Assembly (NCBI GenBank): GCA_037440765.1
Contig: JBBITL010000029.1
Location: 1-51,498, forward strand
DNA from: DTKY01 sp037440765
Lineage (GTDB): Bacteria; Acidobacteriota; Terriglobia; Bryobacterales; Bryobacteraceae
DNA: 51,498 nt
Direction: 5' to 3'
Position 1 is the stretch's first letter, and every line of letters begins with the position of its first letter. The notes under the pieces are model-generated. The model ran no database searches and had not been told where the DNA came from. It worked only from the letters and a program-made list of their open reading frames with translations. Both the position numbers and the translations under genes were made by a program. Of this stretch, positions 25,382-34,169 are shown in pieces.

Positions 25382-26595
25382 AGATCGGAATCGACGCGCG
25401 CTTTCTGACGCATCCGCAGCACGGCGGCTTCAAGACCTACACCGAATGCCTGGTGGAGGCGCTGCGGCGAGTTGACAGGGAGAATGAGTACGTCCTGTAC
25501 GTTGACCGGCCCTCGGCAGTTTCCTGCGAGGCGCCTGAAGATCGCGGTTTCACTCTGCGGAGCGTGGGGCGCGCGGTATCGGCCCTCGGGATGCCGTGGA
25601 GGGAGCAGGTCCTTCTTCCACTGTGGGCGCGGCGTGACCGCCTGGACCTGTTTCACTCACCATGTCTGAGCGCCCCTCTGTGTCTCCCATGCCCGCTGGT
25701 ACTCACCGTGCACGACATGATCTGGCACCGATCGAACGCTTCAGTTGAGCCGGCGGCGCTCGGAGTGCGCCAGCGGATGCTGCACGAGTACTACCGGCAG
25801 GTGACAAGCCGCGCTGTCCGCCGTGCGGCGGCCGTGCTCACGGTTTCCGAGGCATCCAAGAGCGAGATTGTCACGCTGCTTGGGGTTTCCGCGAACAGAG
25901 TCTTCGTCACTTACGAGGCGGTGCGGCCCGGATTCGCCGCCGCGCACGAGGGCTGGCAGGCGGACGCGATCCGCCGGAAGTACGACCTGCCCGGAGAATT
26001 CGTCATGGCCATCGGGGCGGCCGATCCGCGAAAGAATACGGCAGCGCTCGTTGATGCGTATCGCCTGCTTCCGCCCGGACTCAGGGAGAAGTACCCGCTG
26101 CTTGTCATGTGGACGCATCCGTCGCTGGCCGAGGACTTGAGGCGGCGCGTCGAAAGGCACGGGTTGAATGGGCAGGTACGCTTTCGCCGGTTGACGGCCT
26201 CCAACGAGGAGATGGCCCTGTTGTACAAGTCCGCGTCAGTGTTCGCGTTTCCTTCGCGGTCGGAGGGATTCGGCCTGCCTCCGCTGGAAGCCATGGCCTG
26301 CGGCGTCCCGGTGGTGGCCGCACGAAACTCCTCCATGCCCGAGGTTCTGGGAGACGCCGCCTGGTACGTCGACGCGGAGGACCCGGGCGCAATCGCCGCC
26401 GGCATGGCCCGCGTCCTTACGGACGCCTCCACGCGGGCGGCGCTTCGGGAGAGCGGGCTGCGGCGCGCGGCCCTCTTCTCCTGGGACTGCTGCGCCAGGG
26501 AGACCCTGAGCGTCTACCGGATGGTCCTCGGTCTGTCGTCAGCCGGCGATCTAACCACGGCGGGCGCGATGTCAGGTCCGCTTCAGCAGAGGTGA
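25378..26595 (+). CDS. Glycosyltransferase family 4 (GT-B, mannosyltransferase-like)
   Basis: 405 residues from GTG 25378; sequence before it in the same frame belongs to the previous gene. KIGIDARFLTHPQHGGFKTY is the typical opening of the GT4 group that includes many WbaZ/mannosyltransferase-like proteins. HDMIWH and VSEASKSEIV follow in the first domain. The second domain has AIGAADPRKNTAALVDAY and the retaining E296-x7-E304 motif in SEGFGLPPLEAMACGVPVV. It ends 3 bases before the TTG start of the ABC transporter ATPase. The donor may be GDP-mannose-like by family trend, which is an inference. Confidence 0.9.
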   Translation: MKIGIDARFLTHPQHGGFKTYTECLVEALRRVDRENEYVLYVDRPSAVSCEAPEDRGFTLRSVGRAVSALGMPWREQVLLPLWARRDRLDLFHSPCLSAPLCLPCPLVLTVHDMIWHRSNASVEPAALGVRQRMLHEYYRQVTSRAVRRAAAVLTVSEASKSEIVTLLGVSANRVFVTYEAVRPGFAAAHEGWQADAIRRKYDLPGEFVMAIGAADPRKNTAALVDAYRLLPPGLREKYPLLVMWTHPSLAEDLRRRVERHGLNGQVRFRRLTASNEEMALLYKSASVFAFPSRSEGFGLPPLEAMACGVPVVAARNSSMPEVLGDAAWYVDAEDPGAIAAGMARVLTDASTRAALRESGLRRAALFSWDCCARETLSVYRMVLGLSSAGDLTTAGAMSGPLQQR

Positions 26596-26598
26596 ATC

Positions 26599-27870
26599 TT
26601 GAGCAATCTTGCAGCTCGTTTTGAGGACGTGTCAAAGAGGTACCGCCTGGGGCTCAGCAGGGAGAGTCTCCCGACTCTGGTGAGCCGGCAGCTCCGCAGA
26701 GTCTTCGCGCCAGGCTCCCGGCGGGGTAACCCGCAACAGACTCTGTGGGCGCTCAAGAACGTGAGCTTCGATCTTGAGCGCGGGCAGTGTCTGGCGCTGA
26801 TCGGATCCAACGGCGCGGGCAAGACGACGATCCTCAAGCTGCTTGCGAGAATCACCAGGCCGACCAGCGGCAGTATCCATGTCAAGGGCCGCCTGGCAGC
26901 CCTCATCGAGCTGGGCGCCGGTTTTCATCCTGACCTCACCGGCCGGGAGAACATCTATCTCAACGGTACGATCCTGGGCCTGAGCCGGGAGTATGTGCGC
27001 CGGCACTTCGACGAGATTGTCGCATTCTCGGAACTGGAGCCGTTCATCGACACTCCCATCAAGCGGTATTCCTCGGGCATGGCTGTGCGGCTGGGGTTCT
27101 CGGTTGCCGCCAGTATCGAGCCGGATATCCTGCTCGTGGACGAGGTGCTGGCCGTCGGCGACGCCTCCTTCCGGGAGAAATGTCTCAAGAGGATTCAAGC
27201 TCTCCTGAAGCGGGGGACCAGCATCGTATTCGTCTCGCACAACCTGTACATGGTGCAGGCTATCTGCCGCCAGGCGATTTACGTGGAGAAGGGCCAGGTT
27301 AAGCATGCCGGCGACACGCTGAGCGTGATTGACCGCTACGAACAGGTCCTCCACGCCGCCAGGACCGAGAAACTGGCCAAGGGCGATGCCGGCACAAACG
27401 GCGGCGGCATCCCGGCGGACATCACTAACGTGCGGGTTGAAGGCGGAAGCAGCGCGGCGTCCGGAGTGCTGGACAGCCAGGAGCCGGCCGAGATCCGCAT
27501 CCAATACGCGGCCTATGCCACGCTGCCGCCGGTGAATGTCGCGGTGTTCATAATACGCTCCGACGGCGTAACCTGCGCCATGATGCGGTCGAAGCTTGAC
27601 CGGTTCAGCGTCGAGTTGGATCGAGGTTGTGGGGAGATCGTGCTTTCCCTCGACCGGCTGCAACTGGCCACCGGGACGTATTTCGCCGAGGTGGAACTCA
27701 CCAACGAGACAGACTCCATGGTGCTGAAGCCCGCGCCGGCCCGCTCGGCGTGGTTCACGGTGAAGGGCAGGGGACGGAGCTACGACGACAGGAGCGGCGT
27801 CTTCGAGCCTGCTGGCAGGTGGGCTCAGGCCGGACTGCCGGAGGCGGCAGGGAGATTGGCGAACATATGA
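26599..27870 (+). CDS. Polysaccharide ABC transporter ATPase with C-terminal carbohydrate-recognition domain (Wzt-like)
   Basis: 423 residues from TTG 26599, chosen because AGAGGTGA lies directly upstream. The ATPase half holds Walker A GSNGAGKTT (residues 69-77), the teichoic-acid/O-antigen subfamily signature YSSGMAVRLGFSVA, Walker B LLVDEVLAVGD and the H-loop SHN. From about residue 270 a beta-rich domain (ADITNVRVEGG through VNVAVFIIRSDG and TGTYFAEVELTNETD) matches the Wzt C-terminal carbohydrate-binding module. In E. coli O8/O9a-type systems this module recognises the modified non-reducing end of the finished glycan before export. With the permease at 27867 it forms a complete exporter of lipid-linked polysaccharide across the inner membrane. 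Confidence 0.93.
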   Translation: MSNLAARFEDVSKRYRLGLSRESLPTLVSRQLRRVFAPGSRRGNPQQTLWALKNVSFDLERGQCLALIGSNGAGKTTILKLLARITRPTSGSIHVKGRLAALIELGAGFHPDLTGRENIYLNGTILGLSREYVRRHFDEIVAFSELEPFIDTPIKRYSSGMAVRLGFSVAASIEPDILLVDEVLAVGDASFREKCLKRIQALLKRGTSIVFVSHNLYMVQAICRQAIYVEKGQVKHAGDTLSVIDRYEQVLHAARTEKLAKGDAGTNGGGIPADITNVRVEGGSSAASGVLDSQEPAEIRIQYAAYATLPPVNVAVFIIRSDGVTCAMMRSKLDRFSVELDRGCGEIVLSLDRLQLATGTYFAEVELTNETDSMVLKPAPARSAWFTVKGRGRSYDDRSGVFEPAGRWAQAGLPEAAGRLANI

Positions 27871-28667
27871 TTCCGGCTGAACAGACAGAGCGCGGCCCGG
27901 GTTCGTTCCGGCAGACAATGGACCTGCTCTACACGTGGACCGGCCGGCACATCCGGGCGAGGTATGAGCAGTCCCTGTTGGGCTGGTTCTGGGCAGTTGC
28001 CCAGCCGGCGGCCCAGGTTGCGATTTTCACCATCATTTTCACCCGGGTAATACCGATTGATACCGGCCACATTCCCTACGTGCTGTTTTCCTACGTCGCG
28101 ATCGCCCCATGGACCTTCCTGGCGGCCGCGCTGACAGATATGACCAGCTCGATCACCGACAACATGACGCTGGTGTCGAAGATCCACTTCCGGCGGGAGG
28201 TCCTGCCGGTCTCGGCCATGTTCGCGCGGCTGATCGATTTCGCCGTCGCCACAGCCGTGATCGTCGTCCTGCTTGCGGTGTACCGGTTCCCGGTTGACCC
28301 GGGCCGGTTGCTGCTGCTGCCCGTCGTTCTGCTCATACAGATCTCACTGGTGGCTGGAATCGGCATGGCGTGCGCCGCGGCTAACACGTTCCTGCGTGAC
28401 GTGCGTCCATTGCTCGTGCTGGTGCTTCAGATCTGGTTCTACGCTTCCCCGATTCTGTACCCTGTCACGCAGGTCCCCCAGAGCGTGAGGGGCTTGTACG
28501 CTCTGAATCCGGTGGCGGGAGTCATCGAAGGTTACCGGGCGGTGTGGCTTTCCGCGGACGTTCCCTTTCACTACATCTGGTCCGCGGCAATCGTGGCCTG
28601 CGTCTGCCTGGTCGGAGGCTGGCTGGCGTTCCGCAGGGCGGAAGCACTTTTCGCCGACGTCATATAG
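27867..28667 (+). CDS. Polysaccharide ABC transporter permease (Wzm-like)
   Basis: 266 residues from ATG 27867, overlapping the ATPase stop (ATGA); upstream in-frame codons lie inside the ATPase gene. About six membrane segments with the ABC-2 polysaccharide pattern: an amphipathic N-terminal helix (RHIRARYEQSLLGWFWAVAQ), FTIIFTRV, the coupling-side LVSKIHFRREVLPVS, and the LQIWFYASPILYPVTQVP segment near residue 195. It pairs with the Wzt-like ATPase to move undecaprenyl-linked glycan to the periplasm. This implies that the chain is completed in the cytoplasm rather than polymerised by a Wzx/Wzy route, although a Wzy/WaaL-like gene exists at 931. Confidence 0.93.
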   Translation: MIPAEQTERGPGSFRQTMDLLYTWTGRHIRARYEQSLLGWFWAVAQPAAQVAIFTIIFTRVIPIDTGHIPYVLFSYVAIAPWTFLAAALTDMTSSITDNMTLVSKIHFRREVLPVSAMFARLIDFAVATAVIVVLLAVYRFPVDPGRLLLLPVVLLIQISLVAGIGMACAAANTFLRDVRPLLVLVLQIWFYASPILYPVTQVPQSVRGLYALNPVAGVIEGYRAVWLSADVPFHYIWSAAIVACVCLVGGWLAFRRAEALFADVI

Positions 28668-28705
28668 GCAGCGTGGAAGCGCGGCAGTTTACCGCGGCTA
28701 GGCAC

Positions 28706-30112
28706 ATGCGACTCAGCGCAGTCATCCCAGCATATAACCAGGCTGAATTCCTGGGGGCCGCGATCCGGAGCGTTCTGAACCAGACGCTTCCGGCGCACGA
28801 GTTGATCGTGGTGGATGATGCCTCGACGGACCGGACAAGCGAAGTCCTGGCCGCGTTCAAAGACCCGCGCATCCGGGTAATCGTTCACGAAAGAAACCGG
28901 GGCCTGCCGGCGGCGCGGAACTCCGGTTTCCGCGCATCCTCAGGCGAGTTGCTGGCCTTTCTGGACGCGGACGACCTCTTCGAACCTGACAAGATCTCCT
29001 CTCACGTGGCCTTCATGAGGGCGAACCCGGATGTGGGAGTGGCCTACAACCCAAGGTTCGAGCTCAACCACGGCCGGGAGACCATACGGGAGATTTGGCG
29101 GGCTCCTTCGACTTGCGGACTCGCCGAGCTGGTGATGGGCTTCCCGTTCGCCCCGAGCGACATGGTGGTGAGACGGGACTGGCTCACGCGGGCCGGGTTG
29201 TTTGACGAGAGCCTGGTGCACTACAGCGAGGATCTCGACATCAACTGCCGGCTGGCGCTGTCCGGTTGCCGCTTCGCCTGTGTGGACGTGATTCTGAACC
29301 GCAGGCGGTACCACTCACAGCGGAATCTGCGGGTCCGTGAGAGGCTGGCGGCGGCGCTCTCGGTGGCCGACCGGGTCTTCAGCGACAGCCGCTGCCCGGG
29401 GGAGGTGCTTCAGTTGCGGGGCGCGGCGCGGGCCGTTCACTGCATGGTTTGGGCGTTCTACGCCTTCTCCCAGCACGAGACAACCGCGGGGCGCGAATTC
29501 CTGCGCGCCGCTATCGAACAGGACCCCTCGGTTCTGCGTTCCGGCATGCTCAAGCCCTTGCTCCTGCACTGCACGGCGGACCAAAGCCTGGATCACAGGA
29601 TGGAACTGCGGGCGATTCTGGATCAGTTGCCGCCTGACCTGGTCCACCTCCTGGAAGGCTGGCCGGAGGCCGCCTCCCAGGGTTACCTGCTGCGCGCGGT
29701 CACGTCCGCAATTTGGGGGCGCATGGACGAAGCCGAAGAGCTGATGGCGGAAGCGGACAGATCTCACGCTGCGGCGGACAGTTGGCTGATCGGGCTGCTG
29801 GTCACTCACCTGTGCAACATCGAGGATCTCCTCGGCCGGGAAGCCGCCGATGCCGCCCTGGCCAGAACAGAGCAGGCAGGGCGCAGGCGATTCTGGGCAT
29901 TGACCAGGGAATTGAAAGCCTCGTTCTTCCTCAGCCGGGGTTTTCAGAGCTACAGCAAGGCCATGTACCCAGAGGCGATCAAAAGCGCCGGCCTGGCCGT
30001 CCTCAGCAACTGTCGCTACGCCGGCAACCGCGGTCTGCTGTCCATTGCCGTGCGCTCCGCCTGGAACATGCTTCCAATCCCGCTTCGAGGGCAACATGCC
30101 GCCATCGAATGA
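28706..30112 (+). CDS. Glycosyltransferase family 2 with helical C-terminal extension
   Basis: 468 residues from ATG 28706; GTG 28673 would add eleven residues. The first ~230 residues are a standard GT2 domain: RLSAVIPAYNQAEFLGAAI, VVDDASTDRTSEV, RGLPAARNSGFRASSGELL, metal site FLDADD (85-90), and HYSEDLDINCRLAL as acceptor-side acids. The remaining ~235 residues form an alpha-helical region with repeated helix pairs reminiscent of TPR-like repeats, which is not part of a minimal GT2. The extension may bind partners or the acceptor chain. The gene follows the permease by 38 bases and overlaps the next methyltransferase by 17 bases. Confidence 0.87.
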   Translation: MRLSAVIPAYNQAEFLGAAIRSVLNQTLPAHELIVVDDASTDRTSEVLAAFKDPRIRVIVHERNRGLPAARNSGFRASSGELLAFLDADDLFEPDKISSHVAFMRANPDVGVAYNPRFELNHGRETIREIWRAPSTCGLAELVMGFPFAPSDMVVRRDWLTRAGLFDESLVHYSEDLDINCRLALSGCRFACVDVILNRRRYHSQRNLRVRERLAAALSVADRVFSDSRCPGEVLQLRGAARAVHCMVWAFYAFSQHETTAGREFLRAAIEQDPSVLRSGMLKPLLLHCTADQSLDHRMELRAILDQLPPDLVHLLEGWPEAASQGYLLRAVTSAIWGRMDEAEELMAEADRSHAAADSWLIGLLVTHLCNIEDLLGREAADAALARTEQAGRRRFWALTRELKASFFLSRGFQSYSKAMYPEAIKSAGLAVLSNCRYAGNRGLLSIAVRSAWNMLPIPLRGQHAAIE

Positions 30113-31016
30113 GATTACGGCCGCGCCCGGCGCGGCCCGGAGCGCGGTTGACGCACCGGTTTCCGGAGAGGTGTACGGCGGCCGGTTCTACGACTACATG
30201 GAAGCGGCGGCGCTGCGATCAGCGCGGCACGTCGTGCCTTTGATTGTGAAGCTGCTCAGTCCACTGTCGGTCATAGATGTGGGGTGCGGCACAGGAGCAT
30301 GGATTGCGGCGTTCCGGGAGAACGGCATCCGGAGGGCGTGCGGCGCCGACGGCGCGTGGGTGGACAAGGGGCGCCTCCTGTTCCCCGAGCGCGACTTCCT
30401 CGCAATCGATCTCGGAGGCCCGTTCAGGCTGGAGGGAAGCTTCGACCTGGCGGTTTCCGTGGAGGTTGCCGAGCACCTGGATGCTGAGGCCGGCGACAGG
30501 CTGCTGGATGCCCTCACGGCGCTGGCGCCAGTGGTAGTGTTCTCGGCGGGAATCCCCCACCAGGGCGGAGTGCATCACACCAACGAGCAGTGGCAGGGCT
30601 ACTGGATCCGGCGGTTCGAAGAGCGAGGTTTCGTCGCAGTGGATTGCCTGCGCCCTGTGCTTTGGGAGAACCGTGAAGTTGCGGCGTACTACTCCCAGAA
30701 CCTGTTCTTGTTCGTCAGCAGGGATCATCTGCCCAACGTGCCTGCCATCGAGGCCGCGTACCGGACTCTGGGGGCGGCGCCGAGAAACCTGGTCCATCCC
30801 GAGTTGTGGAACGAGGTCAATGAGCGGAGCCGGAAGGCTGAGATTCGCATCCTGGAACTTGAACGCCAGTGCCGGTCGCTGCTGAACGTTGAACCGGGTT
30901 CGATTTCCCTGAAGAACGTGTTGCTCGCGCTGCCGCTGCTCACGGTGCATGCCCTGCGGAGCCGGCTGTCGGGGCAAAGTCAGCCGCTTGCCGGCCGCCC
31001 TCAGGGCAGGTGCTGA
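30096..31016 (+). CDS. SAM-dependent methyltransferase with coiled-coil/amphipathic tail
   Basis: 306 residues from ATG 30096, which has GAGG upstream. Earlier in-frame starts extend into the GT2 gene with no domain. SAM motif I is VIDVGCGTGAWIAAF (about residue 60), then AIDLGG and the SVEVAEHLDAEAGDRLLDAL segment. HHTNEQWQGYWIRRFEERGF is a familiar motif of sugar or FkbM-adjacent methyltransferases in EPS loci. Residues about 240-265 are predicted coiled coil (heptad-like RSRKAEIRILELERQ), followed by a hydrophobic or amphipathic stretch (about 270-292). Its position two genes after Wzt/Wzm raises the possibility of a chain-capping methyltransferase; that is inference. Confidence 0.83.
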   Translation: MPPSNEITAAPGAARSAVDAPVSGEVYGGRFYDYMEAAALRSARHVVPLIVKLLSPLSVIDVGCGTGAWIAAFRENGIRRACGADGAWVDKGRLLFPERDFLAIDLGGPFRLEGSFDLAVSVEVAEHLDAEAGDRLLDALTALAPVVVFSAGIPHQGGVHHTNEQWQGYWIRRFEERGFVAVDCLRPVLWENREVAAYYSQNLFLFVSRDHLPNVPAIEAAYRTLGAAPRNLVHPELWNEVNERSRKAEIRILELERQCRSLLNVEPGSISLKNVLLALPLLTVHALRSRLSGQSQPLAGRPQGRC

Positions 31017-31044
31017 ATTCCGGCTGACAACCCGAGCCTGAGTC

Positions 31045-33123
31045 ATGTGCGGAATCTGCGGAATTTATGACCCGCTCCGGCGGCTGGCGCCTGTCGGCGC
31101 AATGAGCCGCATCCAGAGCCATCGCGGCCCGGACGACTCGGGATACGTGTTTGCAAACTCGGCCAGCGGGCAATATCGGGAAGCCGGGGATTCGGATACC
31201 GACCCGAGCCTCGCGCTGGAATCAGTGGACCGCGTGCGCGAGGACTCCTTCGACCTGGCGCTGGCGAGCCGGCGGCTGGCGATCCTGGACTTGTCGCCGT
31301 CCGGGCATATGCCGATGTCCAGGGCCGGGAAGTCGCTGTGGATAGTCTTCAACGGCGAAATCTACAACTACCGCGAAATACGAGAGGAACTCAGGGCGCA
31401 CGGCCACTGTTTCAGGAGCGAATCTGATACCGAGGTGATCCTGGCCGCCTACCAGCAATGGGGCTGCGACTGCCTGACCCGGTTCAACGGGATGTTCGCG
31501 TTCGCGCTGTGGGACGCCGCCCGCCGCCGGCTGTTCTGCGCGCGGGACCGGTTCGGGGTGAAGCCGTTCTACTACTACTGGCGAGAGGGCGTTTTCATTT
31601 TCGCCTCGGAGCTGAAATCGCTCCTGGCGCACCCTTGCGTGCCGCGCAGGCCGAATGATTCCGCCATCTACGACTACCTGGTGCTGTGCCAGTCCGACCA
31701 CGGCCCGGAGACGTTCTTCGAGGGGGTGCAGTCGCTTCCGGCGTCGCACTTCATCCTGTTGGACATCCCGCGCGAGCATCTCACGGTCAACCGGTGGTGG
31801 AAGCTGGAACTCAATCCGGACCTCGATTCTGCCGGGGACGATGCGCCGGTCTGCTCCAGGTTCAGCTCGTTGCTCGAGGATGCCGTCAGGCTGCGGCTGC
31901 GGAGTGACGTGCCCGTGGGCTCGTGCCTCAGCGGAGGACTGGACTCCTCCTCGGTGGTATGTCTCGCGGACCGGCTGTTGCGGACGGAGGGCGCCGCGGC
32001 GCATCGCTCTGTCGGCAGCCGCCTGGCGACCTTCACGGCTCGCAATTCGCAACCGGAGATCGACGAGTTCCGGTTCAGCCACTCGATCGTGGAGCGGACG
32101 AACGCCGAGGAGAACCTGGTTCTCCCCAGCGGTGAGCGGTTGTGGGAGGAGCTCCGAAGTTTCGTCTGGCACATGGACGAACCCGTCGACTCTACCAGCC
32201 AGTATCCGCAGTGGAACGTCATGCGGCTGGCGCGCGAGCGCGGAGTGACGGTACTGCTGGACGGCCAGGGCGGAGACGAGGTTCTGGGCGGGTACTACTC
32301 CTACTGGCCGCACTACTTGAACCAGCTCCGCCAGGGGAAGGGCGCCCTCGCTTTCTGGCGTGGGACCTGGGACGTGCTCCGCGTCGGCGGGCAACCCGCG
32401 CAGGAAGTGCTTTACCAGCGCGCGGCCGGGCAACTGCCGTGGAGATTGCAGCAGGCAATCCGGGCGCTGAAGCCCTATCGTATCGGACCCGGCCAGGGAG
32501 GCAGTGGTTTGCAGGAATGGCAGGCCGCACCTGAGTTGCTGGACCGGTTTTCGAACCGGCGATGGATGCCTCGCCGGGCGCTCAACGGCAACGGTCTGGC
32601 CGGAATCATGCACGAGGACATCGTGTCGGCGAACCTGCCCAGACTGCTGCGCTACGAGGACAGGAACTCGATGGCCTTCTCGCTCGAAACGCGGCTGCCG
32701 TTTCTGGACTACCGGCTGGTGCAGCAGGTCTTCGCGCTGCCGATGAGCTACCGCATCCGGGGCGGGTGGAATAAGTGGATCCTGCGGAAGTCGCTCAGCG
32801 GTCTGTTGCCGCGGGAGATCGCCTGGCGGAAGTCCAAACTCGGGTTTCCCGTTCCGGAGCGCGACTGGCTCGCTTCCGGAGCCCGCTTCATCCGGGAGAC
32901 GCTGGGCGGCAAGGCAGGACGCTGCCTTGAAACATATGTCAGGCCCGGCGCCCTGAGGCAAATGTGCCAGCTGGGCGATGCCGGACTGGCGGCCGCACCG
33001 GGGCTCTGGCGGCTGGTGAATCTGGCCGTCTGGTTCGAAGTGTTCATCAGTGATCCGTCACGCGCTGCCACCGGCCATCAGCAGCAGGTGCGCGGCGGGC
33101 TGGCGGCCGCGCGACAGCGATGA
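31045..33123 (+). CDS. Asparagine synthase-like glutamine amidotransferase (AsnB family)
   Basis: 692 residues, longer than E. coli AsnB. Cys2 of MCGICGIYD is the glutaminase nucleophile, SHRGPDDSG and FNGEIYNYREIREEL are the class II amidotransferase motifs, and RDRFGVKPFYYY closes that domain. The synthetase half has the ATP PP-loop SGGLDSSS at about residue 295 and DGQGGDEVLGGYYSYWP. All catalytic elements appear intact. In polysaccharide loci such proteins amidate carboxyl groups of uronic acids (WbpS-like) or aminate sugars. UDP-glucose dehydrogenase at 43810 would supply a uronic acid, so a uronamide is plausible. The 3' end overlaps the following GT4 by ATGA (33120-33123). A housekeeping asparagine synthetase role is the alternative. 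Confidence 0.92.
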   Translation: MCGICGIYDPLRRLAPVGAMSRIQSHRGPDDSGYVFANSASGQYREAGDSDTDPSLALESVDRVREDSFDLALASRRLAILDLSPSGHMPMSRAGKSLWIVFNGEIYNYREIREELRAHGHCFRSESDTEVILAAYQQWGCDCLTRFNGMFAFALWDAARRRLFCARDRFGVKPFYYYWREGVFIFASELKSLLAHPCVPRRPNDSAIYDYLVLCQSDHGPETFFEGVQSLPASHFILLDIPREHLTVNRWWKLELNPDLDSAGDDAPVCSRFSSLLEDAVRLRLRSDVPVGSCLSGGLDSSSVVCLADRLLRTEGAAAHRSVGSRLATFTARNSQPEIDEFRFSHSIVERTNAEENLVLPSGERLWEELRSFVWHMDEPVDSTSQYPQWNVMRLARERGVTVLLDGQGGDEVLGGYYSYWPHYLNQLRQGKGALAFWRGTWDVLRVGGQPAQEVLYQRAAGQLPWRLQQAIRALKPYRIGPGQGGSGLQEWQAAPELLDRFSNRRWMPRRALNGNGLAGIMHEDIVSANLPRLLRYEDRNSMAFSLETRLPFLDYRLVQQVFALPMSYRIRGGWNKWILRKSLSGLLPREIAWRKSKLGFPVPERDWLASGARFIRETLGGKAGRCLETYVRPGALRQMCQLGDAGLAAAPGLWRLVNLAVWFEVFISDPSRAATGHQQQVRGGLAAARQR

Positions 33124-34130
33124 AACGGCTTGGGGTGTTCGTGGGAGAGCAGGGCAACTGGTCCTTCTTCCGGGACATCTGCGAAGACCTCCGCGCTCAT
33201 TACTGCACGGAAGTCTACAAGGCCAGACGCTTCAGCGCTCCCGTGCTGAACGGCCGCCTGAACCGCTGGTCGCACTTGCACGGGATCCGCTCGCTGCTGA
33301 AACGCTCTGACGTCGCGTTCTTCGAGTGGGCGAGCGACCTGCTGGAGACGGCGACAAGGCTGCCCAAGCACTGCCCGATCGTAACGAGGCTGCACGCCTA
33401 CGAGCTGTATGCCTGGGGACCGCGCATAGCGTGGGACGCGGTCGACCGCGTCATCCTCGTAAGCGAAGCCATGCGGCGCAACTTTATGGAGCAGTATCCA
33501 ACACAAGCCCGCAAGGCCGTTGTCGTGCACAATGCCGTGCGTCTGGACCTCTACCGCCCGTCGGCCCGGAACGGGGAGGGCGTCAACCTCGGCATGCTCT
33601 GTTCGTTCTATCCGCGCAAGCGGGTTTACGAGACGATCCTCATGTTCGCCAAGTTCCGCAACAGGCACCCTGGGGCGCGCCTGCATCTGGGAGGCGGGCG
33701 GATTCATGCTCCTGATCACGACGAATACTATTTGGCCTGCCGCCGTCTGGCGCGGACACTGGGGCTGGATGAGGCCGTCATCTTCCATGAGCAGGTGACG
33801 GAGACGGCTGACTGGCTCAGCCGCATCGACCTGTTCATTTCCAACAGCTACTGGGAAGGGCAGCAGGTGGCCCTGCTGGAGGCTTTGGCCTCGGGCTGCT
33901 GCTGTCTGTCGCACGCCTGGGCTGGCGCCGAGGAAGTGCTGCCCGCCGAGTTTCTTTGCGCGACCGACGACGAGTTGCTGGACAAGGCCCTCGCGTATGC
34001 GGGCCTTTCCGAGGCCGGCAAACACGCCTGCCGTCAGCGGATGCGGCAGATAGCGCACGAGAAATTCGATTCCAGACGCCAGGTAGTGAAGATCAGAAAG
34101 GTCCTTGATGACACTCTGGCGGGCCGCTGA
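33120..34130 (+). CDS. Glycosyltransferase family 4 (GT-B)
   Basis: 336 residues with a short first domain (KRLGVFVGEQGNWSFFRDI, then TRLHAYELYAWGP and ILVSEAMRRNF). The second domain begins NLGMLCSFYPRKRVYETILMF. The retaining E-x7-E motif is SYWEGQQVALLEALASG. It lacks the long N-terminal Rossmann extension of the other GT4 enzymes in the locus, which fits compact GT4 members. The start overlaps the stop of the AsnB-like gene (ATGA), and a 39-base spacer with GGAGGGAG leads to the GHMP kinase. Specificity unknown. Confidence 0.86.
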   Translation: MKRLGVFVGEQGNWSFFRDICEDLRAHYCTEVYKARRFSAPVLNGRLNRWSHLHGIRSLLKRSDVAFFEWASDLLETATRLPKHCPIVTRLHAYELYAWGPRIAWDAVDRVILVSEAMRRNFMEQYPTQARKAVVVHNAVRLDLYRPSARNGEGVNLGMLCSFYPRKRVYETILMFAKFRNRHPGARLHLGGGRIHAPDHDEYYLACRRLARTLGLDEAVIFHEQVTETADWLSRIDLFISNSYWEGQQVALLEALASGCCCLSHAWAGAEEVLPAEFLCATDDELLDKALAYAGLSEAGKHACRQRMRQIAHEKFDSRRQVVKIRKVLDDTLAGR

Positions 34131-34169
34131 GGGGCGCCCGCCAAAGGATCATCCCGGAGGGAGAAGCGC

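Noticed and set aside
31222..32961. A 579-codon open frame on the minus strand opposite the AsnB-like gene
   Set aside because: Its product is Arg/Pro/Gln-rich with no domain, and the + strand frame has complete catalytic motifs. Long antisense frames are expected in DNA this GC-rich. The same applies to the long minus frames at 26632-27918, 38970-40229 and 35315-36463.
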